Part shown: positions 32,649 through 40,239 of the stretch, one piece after another
Numbering within the stretch: the stretch's first letter is position 1
How the letters are laid out: each line of letters begins with the position of its first letter
Source of the DNA: Candidatus Omnitrophota bacterium
GTDB lineage: Bacteria > Omnitrophota > Gorgyraeia > Zapsychrales > Zapsychraceae
DNA: 40,239 bases
Direction: 5' to 3'
Assembly (NCBI GenBank): GCA_015232535.1
Contig: JADFZM010000006.1
Location: 1 to 40,239, forward strand
Notes under the pieces: generated by a model
What the model was told of the DNA's origin: nothing
Database searches by the model: none
The model's input: the letters and a program-made list of their open reading frames with translations, nothing else
Position numbers and translations under genes: made by a program

Positions 32649-34226
32649 CTATTTTCCCCAAATATCCTTTTTAATCTCTATTCTCTGTAAATACGATAAA
32701 AGCCAAGCCGAGAAAAGCATTATAAAAGTAACCTGCAAAACCGGCAACAATTCAATAAAATTTAAATTAGAGGGCGAAAGCATTAGCGAAACCAAATAAA
32801 GCCCGGTGAAAGGAGAGAAGGCCGAGAAATAATTCACATTGAAATTATAATAAAAAAAGTCCTTTAGCGTAAAGCCGATAAAAGGGACCACTGCCCAGAA
32901 TATTATCAATATCGACAGGAAAATTATCGTTTTCTTGTAATACTGGCTGAAATTAAACCACTCCAGGAAGAAGGCGAAAAAGGCAGGATAAGATACAATT
33001 ATAAAGGAGCAAACAATATATTCTTTTAAGCTCAACTTAAATAAAATAGCGTAAAAAGCAAAAAGCATTACAGCGATCACGCCAAACATTAAAACCCAAT
33101 AAGCGTTAGTCGAGTTATCATCCGACCAGCTCGTCTTTTTTATCCCGGATCTCTTCGCTTTCCTTAATCCCTTGAGGAATAAAAGCTTAGAGGGAGTGAT
33201 AATATAGGCGCCGAAAACACCCAAGATTCCCACTAGATAAGGGTAAATATTAAATTCATAGGCACGGCTCAAGCCCATAAGCGTAGAAGAAAAGGAACTG
33301 CCCGAATACAAAAACAGGACAAAAAGCACGGTACAAACAGCCTGGCTCTTAGTTATCGCCGGGCGCTCGGGGCTCAAGATCCTGCGTCCGACCGCTGAGG
33401 CAAAAAGGGCCAATAAAGGGACCTGGACGATTATTTGCAATATAAGCGAATTTACCTTAAACCCGAAGATCATATAGGATAGGTCGGAATATTCTGAACC
33501 GGCATTATAATTCCTCGGGCCGAACAAGAAAGACTCATTTCCGGTAAGCGCTTTTTGTAATTGATCGTAGCCCGGCAGCCAAGTTAGATGATATATGAAC
33601 GAAATATGGGAAACAGCCATCAAAGCGGAAAAAAGATACATTATACCGAAAAGCTGAGCGGCCCCGACGTTACGATTTTTCGAGTTCCCGAACATGCCGA
33701 CAAAAACAGCGAAAGAATGGAAAAAAAGCGCGCAGATGATCAAAGAAATTTCAAAATTTAGGATCGGTAAGATAGGTACCCCTTTGATCAATGCCAAAAT
33801 AACAATGATCAAGAAATTAACAAAAAACAGGAACCATTCCATGCAAACCGAGCCGAGAAGCAAACCCAAAACCTGGCGGTTTATCTTTGTCGGGGAAGCG
33901 CGATGGAAATCCAGAGTCCCGCCGGTTTTCTCCGATTCGGCGGCCTTGTAAGCCGAGAAAACAGCAAAAAGAAGAATAATAAGCTGTTGCAAAATACATA
34001 AGCCAAGCACCGAAGAAACCGCCGGGTCATGAGCTGTTGAAAGAGTCCGACCCCCGCCCCTTGGGCAAACCCCTCCGGGAGAAGCAGGCGCTAAATAGCT
34101 ATAAGTTATTATAAGCACGACTACCAAAGAGAAAATAAGCAGATAAGAAGCAATATTTTGCATACGCATCCGCTCGCGCCAGTTCCGTAAAAAAAGAGAG
34201 TTGTTGGCCAGGTCATATATTTTCAT
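32649..34226 (-). CDS. ABC-2 type transporter permease
   Basis: The 525-residue membrane protein has about 12 hydrophobic segments, arranged as two ABC-2-like halves separated by a charged loop near residues 350-370. It overlaps the ATPase gene by four bases (ATGA), so the two form one exporter. A conserved ABC-2 style segment after the second helix reads FSAYKAAESEKTGGTLDFHRASP, typical of permeases that act with NatA/CcmA-type ATPases. The first extracytoplasmic loop (residues 47-69) is abnormally rich in G, P and R (SPGGVCPRGGGR) and is encoded by an unusually GC-rich patch at 34020-34085, probably inserted DNA. The substrate is unknown. Confidence 0.8.
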   Translation of the reverse strand: MKIYDLANNSLFLRNWRERMRMQNIASYLLIFSLVVVLIITYSYLAPASPGGVCPRGGGRTLSTAHDPAVSSVLGLCILQQLIILLFAVFSAYKAAESEKTGGTLDFHRASPTKINRQVLGLLLGSVCMEWFLFFVNFLIIVILALIKGVPILPILNFEISLIICALFFHSFAVFVGMFGNSKNRNVGAAQLFGIMYLFSALMAVSHISFIYHLTWLPGYDQLQKALTGNESFLFGPRNYNAGSEYSDLSYMIFGFKVNSLILQIIVQVPLLALFASAVGRRILSPERPAITKSQAVCTVLFVLFLYSGSSFSSTLMGLSRAYEFNIYPYLVGILGVFGAYIITPSKLLFLKGLRKAKRSGIKKTSWSDDNSTNAYWVLMFGVIAVMLFAFYAILFKLSLKEYIVCSFIIVSYPAFFAFFLEWFNFSQYYKKTIIFLSILIIFWAVVPFIGFTLKDFFYYNFNVNYFSAFSPFTGLYLVSLMLSPSNLNFIELLPVLQVTFIMLFSAWLLSYLQRIEIKKDIWGK

Positions 34227-35164
34227 GATATATCGTGCGCCCCCACTTTGAAAAATATATCCTCGACACTGTCTTCTTTGATGAAAAATTCTGCAACCGG
34301 GATATTCTGTTTAACCAGCTGCGCCAAAATCCATGAGGCATCATTACTGTCGGAATGGAACCTCGCCTGTAGCTCGGAATGACTGAGCTTATTCAGATCG
34401 CTTAAAAGTTCCGAGCTTTTAAGGAAGCCGTAGATGCGGTTAATATTGTCTTCGCTTGGCTCATTAAGCTTTATTGTCAACAAACCCTTTGATTTTAAAC
34501 GGTTCCTTATTTCGGATATGCTCCCCGATATCACCATGCGCCCTTTTTCCATAATGCCGATCGCATTACAGAATTCACTAAGCTCCGTCAGGATATGGCT
34601 CGAGATCAAAACCGCTTTGCCGGTAGCGGCGACTTCTTTTAGGACATCCCGCATGTCCTTCCGCGCAACCGGATCCAAGCCGCTCGAGGGCTCATCCAAA
34701 AGAAGTATGCCCGGCTCAGGCAAAAGCGTTTTAGCCAAAACAAGCCTTTGTTTCATCCCGCGTGACAACTCCTTTACGAAAGTATTATATTTTTCCGTTA
34801 GCTTTACTTTATCCGCCCAGTATTTTATAAGGCCCGGCCTTTCGCGGCTATCTATCAAATAACCGGCGGCAAAAACATCAAGGTATTCCCAAACTTTTAG
34901 GTTATCGTAAACAGGGGAGAAATCCGGCATGAAGCCGATATGCCGCAAAGCCTTTTGAGGGGAAAGCTCCATATCAATTCCGTTTATGAATATTTCACCG
35001 TATGTGGGCTCGATGATCCCGGCTAAGGCCTTGATGGTCGAGGTCTTGCCCGCGCCGTTCGGCCCAACGAGGCCGTAGATCTGGCCTTCTTTAACCTCAA
35101 AGCTGAGGTCATTTACGGCATTAACTTCCTCATAATCAACTCTTAACGATTTTACAGAAATCAT
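34223..35164 (-). CDS. ABC transporter ATP-binding protein (CcmA/NatA type)
   Basis: The 313-residue ATPase subunit has Walker A GPNGAGKT (34-41), signature LSRGMKQ (133-139), Walker B ILLLDEPSSGLDP (153-165) and switch H190 in LISSHIL. A C-terminal domain of about 80 residues, seen in ABC-2 drug or polysaccharide exporter ATPases, extends past residue 225. The GMKQRLVLAKTLL form is typical of the CcmA/NatA group. It partners with the downstream overlapping permease. The gene is divergent from umuD across a 242-base gap. Confidence 0.92.
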   Translation of the reverse strand: MISVKSLRVDYEEVNAVNDLSFEVKEGQIYGLVGPNGAGKTSTIKALAGIIEPTYGEIFINGIDMELSPQKALRHIGFMPDFSPVYDNLKVWEYLDVFAAGYLIDSRERPGLIKYWADKVKLTEKYNTFVKELSRGMKQRLVLAKTLLPEPGILLLDEPSSGLDPVARKDMRDVLKEVAATGKAVLISSHILTELSEFCNAIGIMEKGRMVISGSISEIRNRLKSKGLLTIKLNEPSEDNINRIYGFLKSSELLSDLNKLSHSELQARFHSDSNDASWILAQLVKQNIPVAEFFIKEDSVEDIFFKVGAHDIS

Positions 35165-35329
35165 CCTTTATTCCTTTTGGCAATTATATTCGATTATATT
35201 ACTTTAAACACCGCAAGGGAAAAGCTATTTTACTTTTTTCATTTTAACAGCCCAAACCCTTGCGTTTAGAAACATGTTGACTGGCCTGATTTATTATGTT
35301 AGTTTGCGAATAGAAAATGATTATGAATA

Positions 35330-35360
35330 TGTGGCATTGTTAGAAGGGGGAACTGCCACA
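35330..35360 (+). promoter_or_regulatory. Upstream hairpin in the umuD leader
   Basis: TGTGGCA at 35330-35336 pairs with TGCCACA at 35354-35360, leaving a 17-base loop containing GAAGGGGGAAC. It lies 10 bases before the terminator stem. The G-rich loop could pair with the CCTT side of the terminator, which would be an antiterminator arrangement. That pairing is an inference only. A weak promoter pair TTGACT (35277-35282) and TAGTTT (35300-35305) lies upstream at 17-base spacing. Confidence 0.35.
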
Positions 35361-35370
35361 ATAAAAAATT

Positions 35371-35400
35371 AAAACCTTCGCTGATAAGCGGGGGTTTTTT
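35371..35400 (+). terminator. Intrinsic terminator directly in front of umuD
   Basis: AAAACCTTCGC at 35371-35381 pairs with GCGGGGGTTTT at 35388-35398 (two G-U pairs) around a six-base TGATAA loop, with T6 at 35395-35400. It ends 6 bases before the umuD ATG. Because the neighbouring gene upstream is divergent, no plus-strand gene exists for it to end. This makes it a leader attenuator or the end of a small RNA. The G5 in its 3' arm is also the only Shine-Dalgarno candidate for umuD. Confidence 0.75.
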
Positions 35401-35406
35401 GCTAGT

Positions 35407-35847
35407 ATGTCCGCCAAAAATATTAACGTAGTAGAAATAATCGGCTACCATGCAGGTAAAAAGATTCGGCTTCCTTACTTTTTATCGCGTATTCCTGCCG
35501 GCTTTCCTTCACCGGCCGATGACTTCCTCGAGAAAAAGCTCGACTTAAACGAATTTCTAATAAAACATCCTTCGGCTACTTTTTTCGTGAGAGTAAAAGG
35601 AGATTCCATGGTTAACGCCGGGATAAATTCCGGAGACATACTTATCGTCGACCGTTCGCTCGAGCCTAAGGATAATAAAATAGTCGTTGCAGTTCTAAAC
35701 GGTGAATTCACTGTCAAAAGAATAAAAAAGAAGAGGGATAAGCTTTACCTTGTACCGGAAAACCCGGATTTTACTCCCCTTGAAGTCACAGAAAGCATGG
35801 GTTTTGAAATATGGGGAGTTGTTACCAACGTTATAAGGTCATTCTAA
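35407..35847 (+). CDS. umuD: Error-prone polymerase V accessory protein UmuD
   Basis: This LexA-fold serine autoprotease becomes UmuD' after RecA-stimulated self-cleavage and joins UmuC for translesion synthesis. The cleavage site is A31-G32 in [11 protein letters not shown]. The catalytic serine is S67 in [11 protein letters not shown] and the lysine is K104 in GEFTVKRI. The length of 146 is normal. The start is at the first ATG, 6 bases past the terminator U-tract. It ends 8 bases before the umuC ATG. No textbook LexA box was found in the 242-base divergent region upstream, where the only palindrome near the -35 area is AACATGTT at 35271-35278. Confidence 0.95.
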   Translation: MSAKNINVVEIIGYHAGKKIRLPYFLSRIPAGFPSPADDFLEKKLDLNEFLIKHPSATFFVRVKGDSMVNAGINSGDILIVDRSLEPKDNKIVVAVLNGEFTVKRIKKKRDKLYLVPENPDFTPLEVTESMGFEIWGVVTNVIRSF

Positions 35848-35855
35848 TAGAAAAA

Positions 35856-37127
35856 ATGAAAACACTTTTTGCCCTAGTCGACTGTAATAACTTTTACGTT
35901 TCCTGTGAAAGGGTTTTCAATCCGTCTTTGAACAATCAGCCGGTTGTAGTCTTATCAAATAACGACGGCTGCGCCGTTTCCCGTTCGAATGAAGCCAAGG
36001 CCCTAGGCATCCGGATGGGAGAACCGATATTCAAATGCCGCGAATTGGTTAATAAGCACTCAATAAAAGTCCTTTCCTCCAATTATGTCCTTTACGGCGA
36101 CATCTCCCAAAGGGTTATGAACACTCTTTCGCGGTTTACGCCGAAGCTGGAAATATATTCGATAGATGAGGCTTTCTTATCGCTGGACGGATTCGCCCAT
36201 TATAACCTTTTGGAATACGCGAAAGAGATAAACAGAACCGTCCGGCGTGACACCGGGATCCCCGTTTCGGTAGGAATCGCCGCGACAAAAACACTGGCCA
36301 AAGTCGCTAACCGCATCGCTAAAAAGAACCCCGCAACCAACGGAGTATTTTGCTTGACGGACGAAAAATTCATCGATCCGCTCCTCGAGAACACTGGCGT
36401 CGGAGATATCTGGGGCATCGGCTGCGCGCGGGAGAAACTCTTAAAATCCTACGGGATCAATAATGCCCTTCAGTTAAAAAACGCATCCGAAGATTGGATA
36501 CAAAAACATCTGACCATAATGGGCCTAAAGACAGTCCGGGAATTGCGCGGGATATCCTGCCTGCCTTTGGAGGAAACATCCCCTCCGAAGAAAGTGATAG
36601 CGACAACCCGCTCTTTCGGGCACGAGGTCAGATCTTTCGACGAATTGGCGGAATCTACCGCCGCTTACGCCTCAAATGCCGCGGAAAAATTAAGGGAGCA
36701 AAATTCGGTTTGCGGGCATATTCAACTTTTTATCGCGACCAATCCTTTTAAAAACGGCGAACAGTATGCCAACTCCTCTTCAATGCGTATCAACCCTCCC
36801 AGCGCCTACACTCCTGATTTTACAAATTGCGCCCGGATGCTACTTAAAAGCATTTATCGCGAAGGATTTTCTTATAAAAGAGCGGGTGTCATTCTCTTTG
36901 ATATTTCTTCGTCAAAAAACTCCCAAGAATATCTCTTTGAGGAAACTTATCAAAACAGCCCCAAAGAAAAACTAATGAAAACAATCGATAAGATCAACAG
37001 CCGGCTAAACTACGGGAAATTGTTTTTCGCCTCCGAAGGACTAGATAAGCCATGGTATATGCGCCAGTCAAACCGGTCAAAAAGGTTTACAACCTCCTGG
37101 AATGAGATCTTGGAAATAAAAATATAA
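35856..37127 (+). CDS. umuC: Error-prone DNA polymerase V subunit UmuC
   Basis: This Y-family translesion polymerase has 423 residues. Catalytic acidic residues are D9 in [12 protein letters not shown] and the D104-E105 pair in EIYSIDEAF. The palm and finger motif [19 protein letters not shown] lies at 33-51, and a little-finger domain occupies the C-terminal part. The terminal [10 protein letters not shown] matches UmuC ends. I start at 35856, because the upstream in-frame ATG at 35811 lies inside umuD and would add 15 unrelated residues. It follows umuD by 8 bases and precedes yedK by 7, forming a DNA-damage cassette. Confidence 0.95.
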   Translation: MKTLFALVDCNNFYVSCERVFNPSLNNQPVVVLSNNDGCAVSRSNEAKALGIRMGEPIFKCRELVNKHSIKVLSSNYVLYGDISQRVMNTLSRFTPKLEIYSIDEAFLSLDGFAHYNLLEYAKEINRTVRRDTGIPVSVGIAATKTLAKVANRIAKKNPATNGVFCLTDEKFIDPLLENTGVGDIWGIGCAREKLLKSYGINNALQLKNASEDWIQKHLTIMGLKTVRELRGISCLPLEETSPPKKVIATTRSFGHEVRSFDELAESTAAYASNAAEKLREQNSVCGHIQLFIATNPFKNGEQYANSSSMRINPPSAYTPDFTNCARMLLKSIYREGFSYKRAGVILFDISSSKNSQEYLFEETYQNSPKEKLMKTIDKINSRLNYGKLFFASEGLDKPWYMRQSNRSKRFTTSWNEILEIKI

Positions 37128-37134
37128 GGGTAAA

Positions 37135-37791
37135 ATGTGCGGAAGATTTTCCTTAACTAAGGTCGATGACAAAACGATAGTAAAGCGTTTTAGCTTAAAG
37201 GTGCCGCCAAAATTAAAGCCCGGTTATAATTTCGCGCCGAGCATGAATATTGCGGCAATCCTTAATGATTCGAAAGAGCAGGTCACCATGGTCAAGTGGG
37301 GGCTTATCCCAAGCTGGGGAAAAAACGATAAATTGGGAATTAAACTTTTTAACGCCCGCTCGGAAACCATCGACCAAAAACCGGTTTTCAAATCGAGTTT
37401 CCGCTCTAAAAGATGCCTTATCTTGGCTGATTCATTTTACGAGTGGAAGAAAGTTAACGGCAAGAAAATACCTTTTAGAATAATGCTCAAAAACGAAAGC
37501 CTGTTCGCTTTCGCCGGAATATGGGACAAGTCCTTTATAAACGGCAAAGAAATACAAAGCTGCGCGATCATCACAACCATACCAAACGCGCTCGTAAAAG
37601 ATATCCACGACCGTATGCCGGTTATCTTAAAGCCTGAGGAGGAAGGGCCCTGGCTAAAGGAAAAAGACCCCGATAAAGCGCTTGAGATGCTTAAACCTTA
37701 TGACCCATACCAGCAAAAATGTTATGAAATCGGCACTCTGGTGAATTCTCCCGGCAATGATTTCGAAGAAATAATCAAACCGAAAATATAA
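37135..37791 (+). CDS. yedK: SRAP/HMCES-family abasic-site protein (YedK)
   Basis: YedK shields abasic sites in single-stranded DNA by forming a thiazolidine cross-link through its N-terminal cysteine. Here Cys2 follows the removed Met (MCGRFSL). N73 in NARSETI, E103 in FYEWKK and H158 in DIHDRMPVIL complete the active site, and positions agree with the characterised E. coli protein within two residues. The length of 218 is normal. The gene lies 7 bases after umuC, so it is probably translated from the same message. That places abasic-site protection together with translesion synthesis. There is no clear Shine-Dalgarno other than GGGTAAA. Confidence 0.93.
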   Translation: MCGRFSLTKVDDKTIVKRFSLKVPPKLKPGYNFAPSMNIAAILNDSKEQVTMVKWGLIPSWGKNDKLGIKLFNARSETIDQKPVFKSSFRSKRCLILADSFYEWKKVNGKKIPFRIMLKNESLFAFAGIWDKSFINGKEIQSCAIITTIPNALVKDIHDRMPVILKPEEEGPWLKEKDPDKALEMLKPYDPYQQKCYEIGTLVNSPGNDFEEIIKPKI

Positions 37792-37825
37792 ATCATTTCA
37801 TAATCCTATTGCCGCCATCTTTTCA

Positions 37826-37853
37826 TTGCAAGAAATAACCCAAAAGATATAAT
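37826..37853 (+). promoter_or_regulatory. Promoter for moeA-mobA-rtcB
   Basis: TTGCAA at 37826-37831 (4/6 match) is followed after 16 bases by a perfect TATAAT at 37848-37853. The start site near 37860 sits just ahead of the AAAAGGAG Shine-Dalgarno (37863-37870) and the TTG start codon of moeA at 37878. Confidence 0.6.
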
Positions 37854-37877
37854 AATCCATAAAAAAGGAGCTGTCTT

Positions 37878-39206
37878 TTGATATCCGTCAAGCAAGCTGA
37901 TTCTATCCTAAATAAGAACTTATCCCGCTTACCCGAGAATGAGATCGGCCTTAATTACGCTTCTGGGAAAGTGTTAAAAGAAGATATTCGTGCCGACCGT
38001 GATTTTCCGCCTTTTGACCGTGTAATGATGGACGGGATCGCGATAAAAATGTCCTCCAAAATCAATAAGAATACCGCATTTAAAATCCAAGGAATTCAAG
38101 TTCCGGGCAAAAAGCCGCTGAAGTTAAAAAACCTTCGCCTTGGATGCATAGAGGTTTTAACCGGCGCGGTTTTACCCCAAAACTGCAATTGCGTGATTCC
38201 TTACGAAGATATCGTCATAAAAAATAAAACTGCGCTCCTCAAAGATAAAATTAAAATAAGAAAATGGCAATTTGTCCATAAAAAAGGCGCTGATGCAAAA
38301 AAAGGCATAGTCGTTCTCGAAAAAGGGCAAATATTTAACACCCCGCGAATCGCAATTGCCGCATCCGTAGGAAAAACAAAAGTCAAAGTAACAGTATTGC
38401 CTAAAATTGCCGTGATCAGTACCGGAGATGAATTAGTCCCGGCTCACAGGAAACCCGATCAATTTCAGATAAGACAGTCGAATATACACGCGATACAGGC
38501 GGCCATTACTGATATCAACGATTGCGATGAGCGCTTTTCAAATTGTTTTCACCTTAAAGACAAGAAAGAGAAAATTAAATCAACGCTTAATAAATTACTT
38601 CAAAAATATGACATTTTAATTGTCACCGGCGGTGTTTCTATGGGAAAGTTCGATTATTTACCGGAAGCGATCAAAGAATCAGGGATAAATATTCTTTTTC
38701 ATAAAGTTTCGCAAAGGCCGGGTAAACCTTTATTATTCGCCAAAACAAAAGAGGGGAAAGCCATTTTCGGACTTCCCGGAAATCCGGTTTCATCACAAGT
38801 CTGCCTTTACCGTTATGTAATACCTTTCATAAAGAGGTCCTTAGGGATTACGCCAAAAATTATTTACGCCAATATTAATTTGGCGAATATACCAAAAAGC
38901 AATCTTTGCCTGTTTATTCCGGCTAAGATACTTTCTTCCCCTGAAGGCCTATTGCAAAACAACAATTTGCGTCATCCTGAGCTAAGCGAAGGATCTCTTT
39001 GCCAATTGGATTCTTCGTCCTTCGGTCTCAGAATGAAGAAAAAAAAGGCATTTCGCAACATAACTAAGCATAGTTTCGTTGCCCAACCGCTACAATCTAA
39101 TAATTCCGGGGATATGTTAAGCCTCGCTAAAAGCGACGGTTTTGTTGAAATCCCATCAAATCCCGACAATTCATTCGTAAGGTTTTATTCCTGGGGAAAT
39201 CCATGA
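37878..39206 (+). CDS. moeA: Molybdopterin molybdenumtransferase MoeA, interrupted in domain IV by a repeat
   Basis: MoeA inserts molybdate into adenylylated molybdopterin. Recognisable parts are RVMMDGIAI (48-56), TGAVLPQNCNCVIPYED (95-111), STGDELV (181-187), IVTGGVSMGKFDYLPEA (248-264), VSQRPGKPLLFAK (277-289) and FGLPGNPVSSQ (297-307). The final domain has the usual GDMLSLAKSDGFVEIP. Between them, residues 365-387 (LRHPELSEGSLCQLD and following) come from a palindromic interspersed repeat at 38970-39036 and are not MoeA sequence. The reading frame stays open, so the protein is probably still made. The start is TTG, supported by AAAAGGAG at 7-base spacing. It overlaps mobA by four bases. 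Confidence 0.92.
   Translation: MISVKQADSILNKNLSRLPENEIGLNYASGKVLKEDIRADRDFPPFDRVMMDGIAIKMSSKINKNTAFKIQGIQVPGKKPLKLKNLRLGCIEVLTGAVLPQNCNCVIPYEDIVIKNKTALLKDKIKIRKWQFVHKKGADAKKGIVVLEKGQIFNTPRIAIAASVGKTKVKVTVLPKIAVISTGDELVPAHRKPDQFQIRQSNIHAIQAAITDINDCDERFSNCFHLKDKKEKIKSTLNKLLQKYDILIVTGGVSMGKFDYLPEAIKESGINILFHKVSQRPGKPLLFAKTKEGKAIFGLPGNPVSSQVCLYRYVIPFIKRSLGITPKIIYANINLANIPKSNLCLFIPAKILSSPEGLLQNNNLRHPELSEGSLCQLDSSSFGLRMKKKKAFRNITKHSFVAQPLQSNNSGDMLSLAKSDGFVEIPSNPDNSFVRFYSWGNP
38970..39036. repeat. Palindromic repeat inserted in frame within moeA
   Basis: The left arm TCATCCTGAGCTAAGCGAAG (from 38972) and the right arm ending CTCAGAATGA (39008-39036) are imperfect inverse complements around a 12-base centre. 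The sequence is of the widespread 'gtcatcctgag...gaagga' type that often carries peptides reading RHPELSEGS. It is unrelated to the repeat cluster at 27693-27857. Confidence 0.85.
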
Positions 39207-39799
39207 GAAGAGACATCCAAGAAAACATACTCGGCCTGGTTTTAGCCGGAGGAAAATCATCCCGGATGGGAAAAGACAAAGCACTGCTCAAGTATAAAGG
39301 GGAGATTCAGCTCAAACGCTCATTCGATCTACTCTCGCGATTTTGCGAGAAAGTTTTTGTTTCAGTTAACCACAGACAAGCGAAACTATCCTTTTACGAC
39401 AAATTCCCCATTATTCCCGACGCTTATAAAAATATCGGCCCCTTGGGCGGGATTATGTCGGCTTTTAAAGAATATCCTAAAGCAAATTGGCTGATTCTCG
39501 CCTGTGATTTACCTTTTGTTAAAGATAAAACAATTAATAATCTGCTCATAAAACGCGATCCTAATAAATCAGCAACGTGCTATAAAAGCGCTTATGATTT
39601 ATTACCCGAGCCGCTTTGCGCGATTTATGAAAACAATATTCTGGCACACTTAAAATGCTTCCGCAAAAAAGGCATAACTTGCCCGCGTAAAATCTTAATG
39701 CAAATGGATGTTAAAATGCTAAAATTGAATAACAAAAAAGAGCTGGATAACATTAACACTTTCGCTGAATACAAAAATGTCATATCAACTCATAAATAA
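39203..39799 (+). CDS. mobA: Molybdenum cofactor guanylyltransferase MobA
   Basis: MobA transfers GMP to molybdopterin to give the dinucleotide cofactor used by formate dehydrogenases and related enzymes. The nucleotide-binding signature LVLAGGKSSRMGKDKALLKY lies at 12-31. The metal-binding aspartate is D102 in LACDLPFV, and KNIGPLGGIMSAF (76-88) is the second substrate loop. The length of 198 is normal. It overlaps moeA by four bases (ATGA) and rtcB by 23. Its presence implies that molybdo- or tungstoenzymes are encoded elsewhere in the genome. Confidence 0.92.
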   Translation: MRRDIQENILGLVLAGGKSSRMGKDKALLKYKGEIQLKRSFDLLSRFCEKVFVSVNHRQAKLSFYDKFPIIPDAYKNIGPLGGIMSAFKEYPKANWLILACDLPFVKDKTINNLLIKRDPNKSATCYKSAYDLLPEPLCAIYENNILAHLKCFRKKGITCPRKILMQMDVKMLKLNNKKELDNINTFAEYKNVISTHK

Positions 39800-40239
39800 T
39801 ATTCCTGTCTGGGGCGAGCCGATAAAAGAGGCTCTCGACCAGCTTTCTAATTGCGCTAAAAAAGCGGAAAAGTGCGCGCTTATGGCCGATCATCATCAGG
39901 GATATTCGGTTCCCATAGGCGGGATCGTTTCCTATCGCGATAAGGTAAGCCCCTCGGCGGTCGGATTCGATATCGCCTGCGGCAACAAAGCGGTCAGGCT
40001 GGATATTCCCGCGGAGGAAGCGAAGAAAAATATTAACACGATCATGGATGATATTTCCCTGACCCTATCCTTCGGCGTCGGGCTTAAGAATCAGGAAAGG
40101 GTCGATAACGCGCTCTTTGACGACCCCTCCTGGAAAATTAAAGCCGCTAAAGAGCAAAAAAAGCTCGCCCAGGAACAGCTGGGGACCGTCGGTTCGGGGA
40201 ACCATTATGTCGATATTTTTATTGACGAAGAAAATAACG
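39777..40239 (+). CDS. rtcB: RNA-splicing ligase RtcB, 5' part (truncated by window end)
   Basis: An open frame of 154 codons starts at 39777 within the end of mobA and runs off the right edge. It shows clear RtcB features: VPIGGIVSYRDKVSPSAVGFDIACGN (about 48-73) with the metal-binding D and C of the DIAC segment, and GTVGSGNHYVDIF near residues 138-150. RtcB joins 2',3'-cyclic phosphate or 3'-phosphate ends to 5'-OH RNA ends using GTP. The spacing of these motifs is shorter than in the E. coli-type enzyme (about 400 residues), so this may be the shorter RtcB class. That needs the missing 3' part. The overlap with mobA places it in the moeA operon. Confidence 0.85.
   Translation, partial: MSYQLINNIPVWGEPIKEALDQLSNCAKKAEKCALMADHHQGYSVPIGGIVSYRDKVSPSAVGFDIACGNKAVRLDIPAEEAKKNINTIMDDISLTLSFGVGLKNQERVDNALFDDPSWKIKAAKEQKKLAQEQLGTVGSGNHYVDIFIDEENN

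Noticed and set aside
35165-35406. A LexA-binding site controlling umuD
   Set aside because: Neither the enterobacterial CTGT-N8-ACAG nor the Gram-positive GAAC-N4-GTTC pattern is present. AACATGTT at 35271 is too short to claim.
35811-35855. Upstream start for umuC
   Set aside because: It lies inside umuD and adds 15 residues not seen in UmuC, while the ATG at 35856 gives the expected N terminus.

Overview
The window looks like a piece of chromosome from an uncultured, anaerobic, Gram-negative-type bacterium of fairly low GC. No rRNA, tRNA or CRISPR array is visible, so the lineage is inferred from gene content alone. The combination of RseC-RnfBCDGEA, NfnAB, a class II citrate synthase and fumarase, very long secreted coiled-coil proteins, an IS200/RAYT-type transposase and 'tcattgcgag...' palindromic repeats would suit Candidatus Omnitrophica or a related PVC/deep-branching lineage. 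I hold that assignment only moderately.

Layout, left to right. (1) 1-7036: a receiver-histidine kinase hybrid with a stand-alone receiver; a secreted TPR/coiled-coil protein; a Deg-type serine protease; a DUF368 polyprenyl-phosphate transporter-like membrane protein; and a HAD phosphatase. (2) 7037-9229: a compositionally different patch with a secreted TolB-like propeller protein, a structured leader, and a gene-free tail ending in a strong terminator. (3) 9230-14595: surE, an RpfG-like HD-GYP c-di-GMP phosphodiesterase, and a 1144-residue secreted coiled-coil protein with a hidden repeated module. (4) 14674-25301: one tight, promoter-led operon of gltA, pepA, fumC, a PilZ protein, rseC, rnfBCDGEA and an exported SagB-like nitroreductase, with gaps of 22 bases or less. 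nfnA-nfnB follow directly. (5) 27691-29741: palindromic repeats, a radical SAM gene (amrS) and a RAYT-type transposon with exact 23-bp inverted ends that overwrites the 3' end of amrS. (6) 29742-35164: xthA, a possible CheX-like protein, a small membrane protein, then on the minus strand an L-2-hydroxyglutarate oxidase-like enzyme and an ABC exporter pair. (7) 35371-37791: a umuD-umuC-yedK DNA-damage cassette behind a leader terminator. (8) 37826 to the end: a moeA-mobA-rtcB operon. moeA carries an in-frame palindromic element, and rtcB runs off the right edge.

How the genes work together. Citrate synthase and fumarase are co-transcribed with the ion-pumping ferredoxin:NAD+ complex Rnf, and the electron-bifurcating NADPH transhydrogenase Nfn lies next to them. 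Together they would balance reduced ferredoxin, NADH and NADPH while building an ion gradient. c-di-GMP signalling appears as HD-GYP (degradation) and PilZ (sensing), with no GGDEF synthase in the window. The mobile and repeat DNA is the most unusual part: two independent repeat families and one transposon have each altered the coding or regulatory sequence of a housekeeping gene.

No completely new multi-gene system is evident. The best leads are the RAYT element and its effect on amrS, the palindromic insertion in moeA, the terminator immediately in front of umuD, the roughly 100-residue module in the giant coiled-coil protein, and the TCA-Rnf-PilZ operon.
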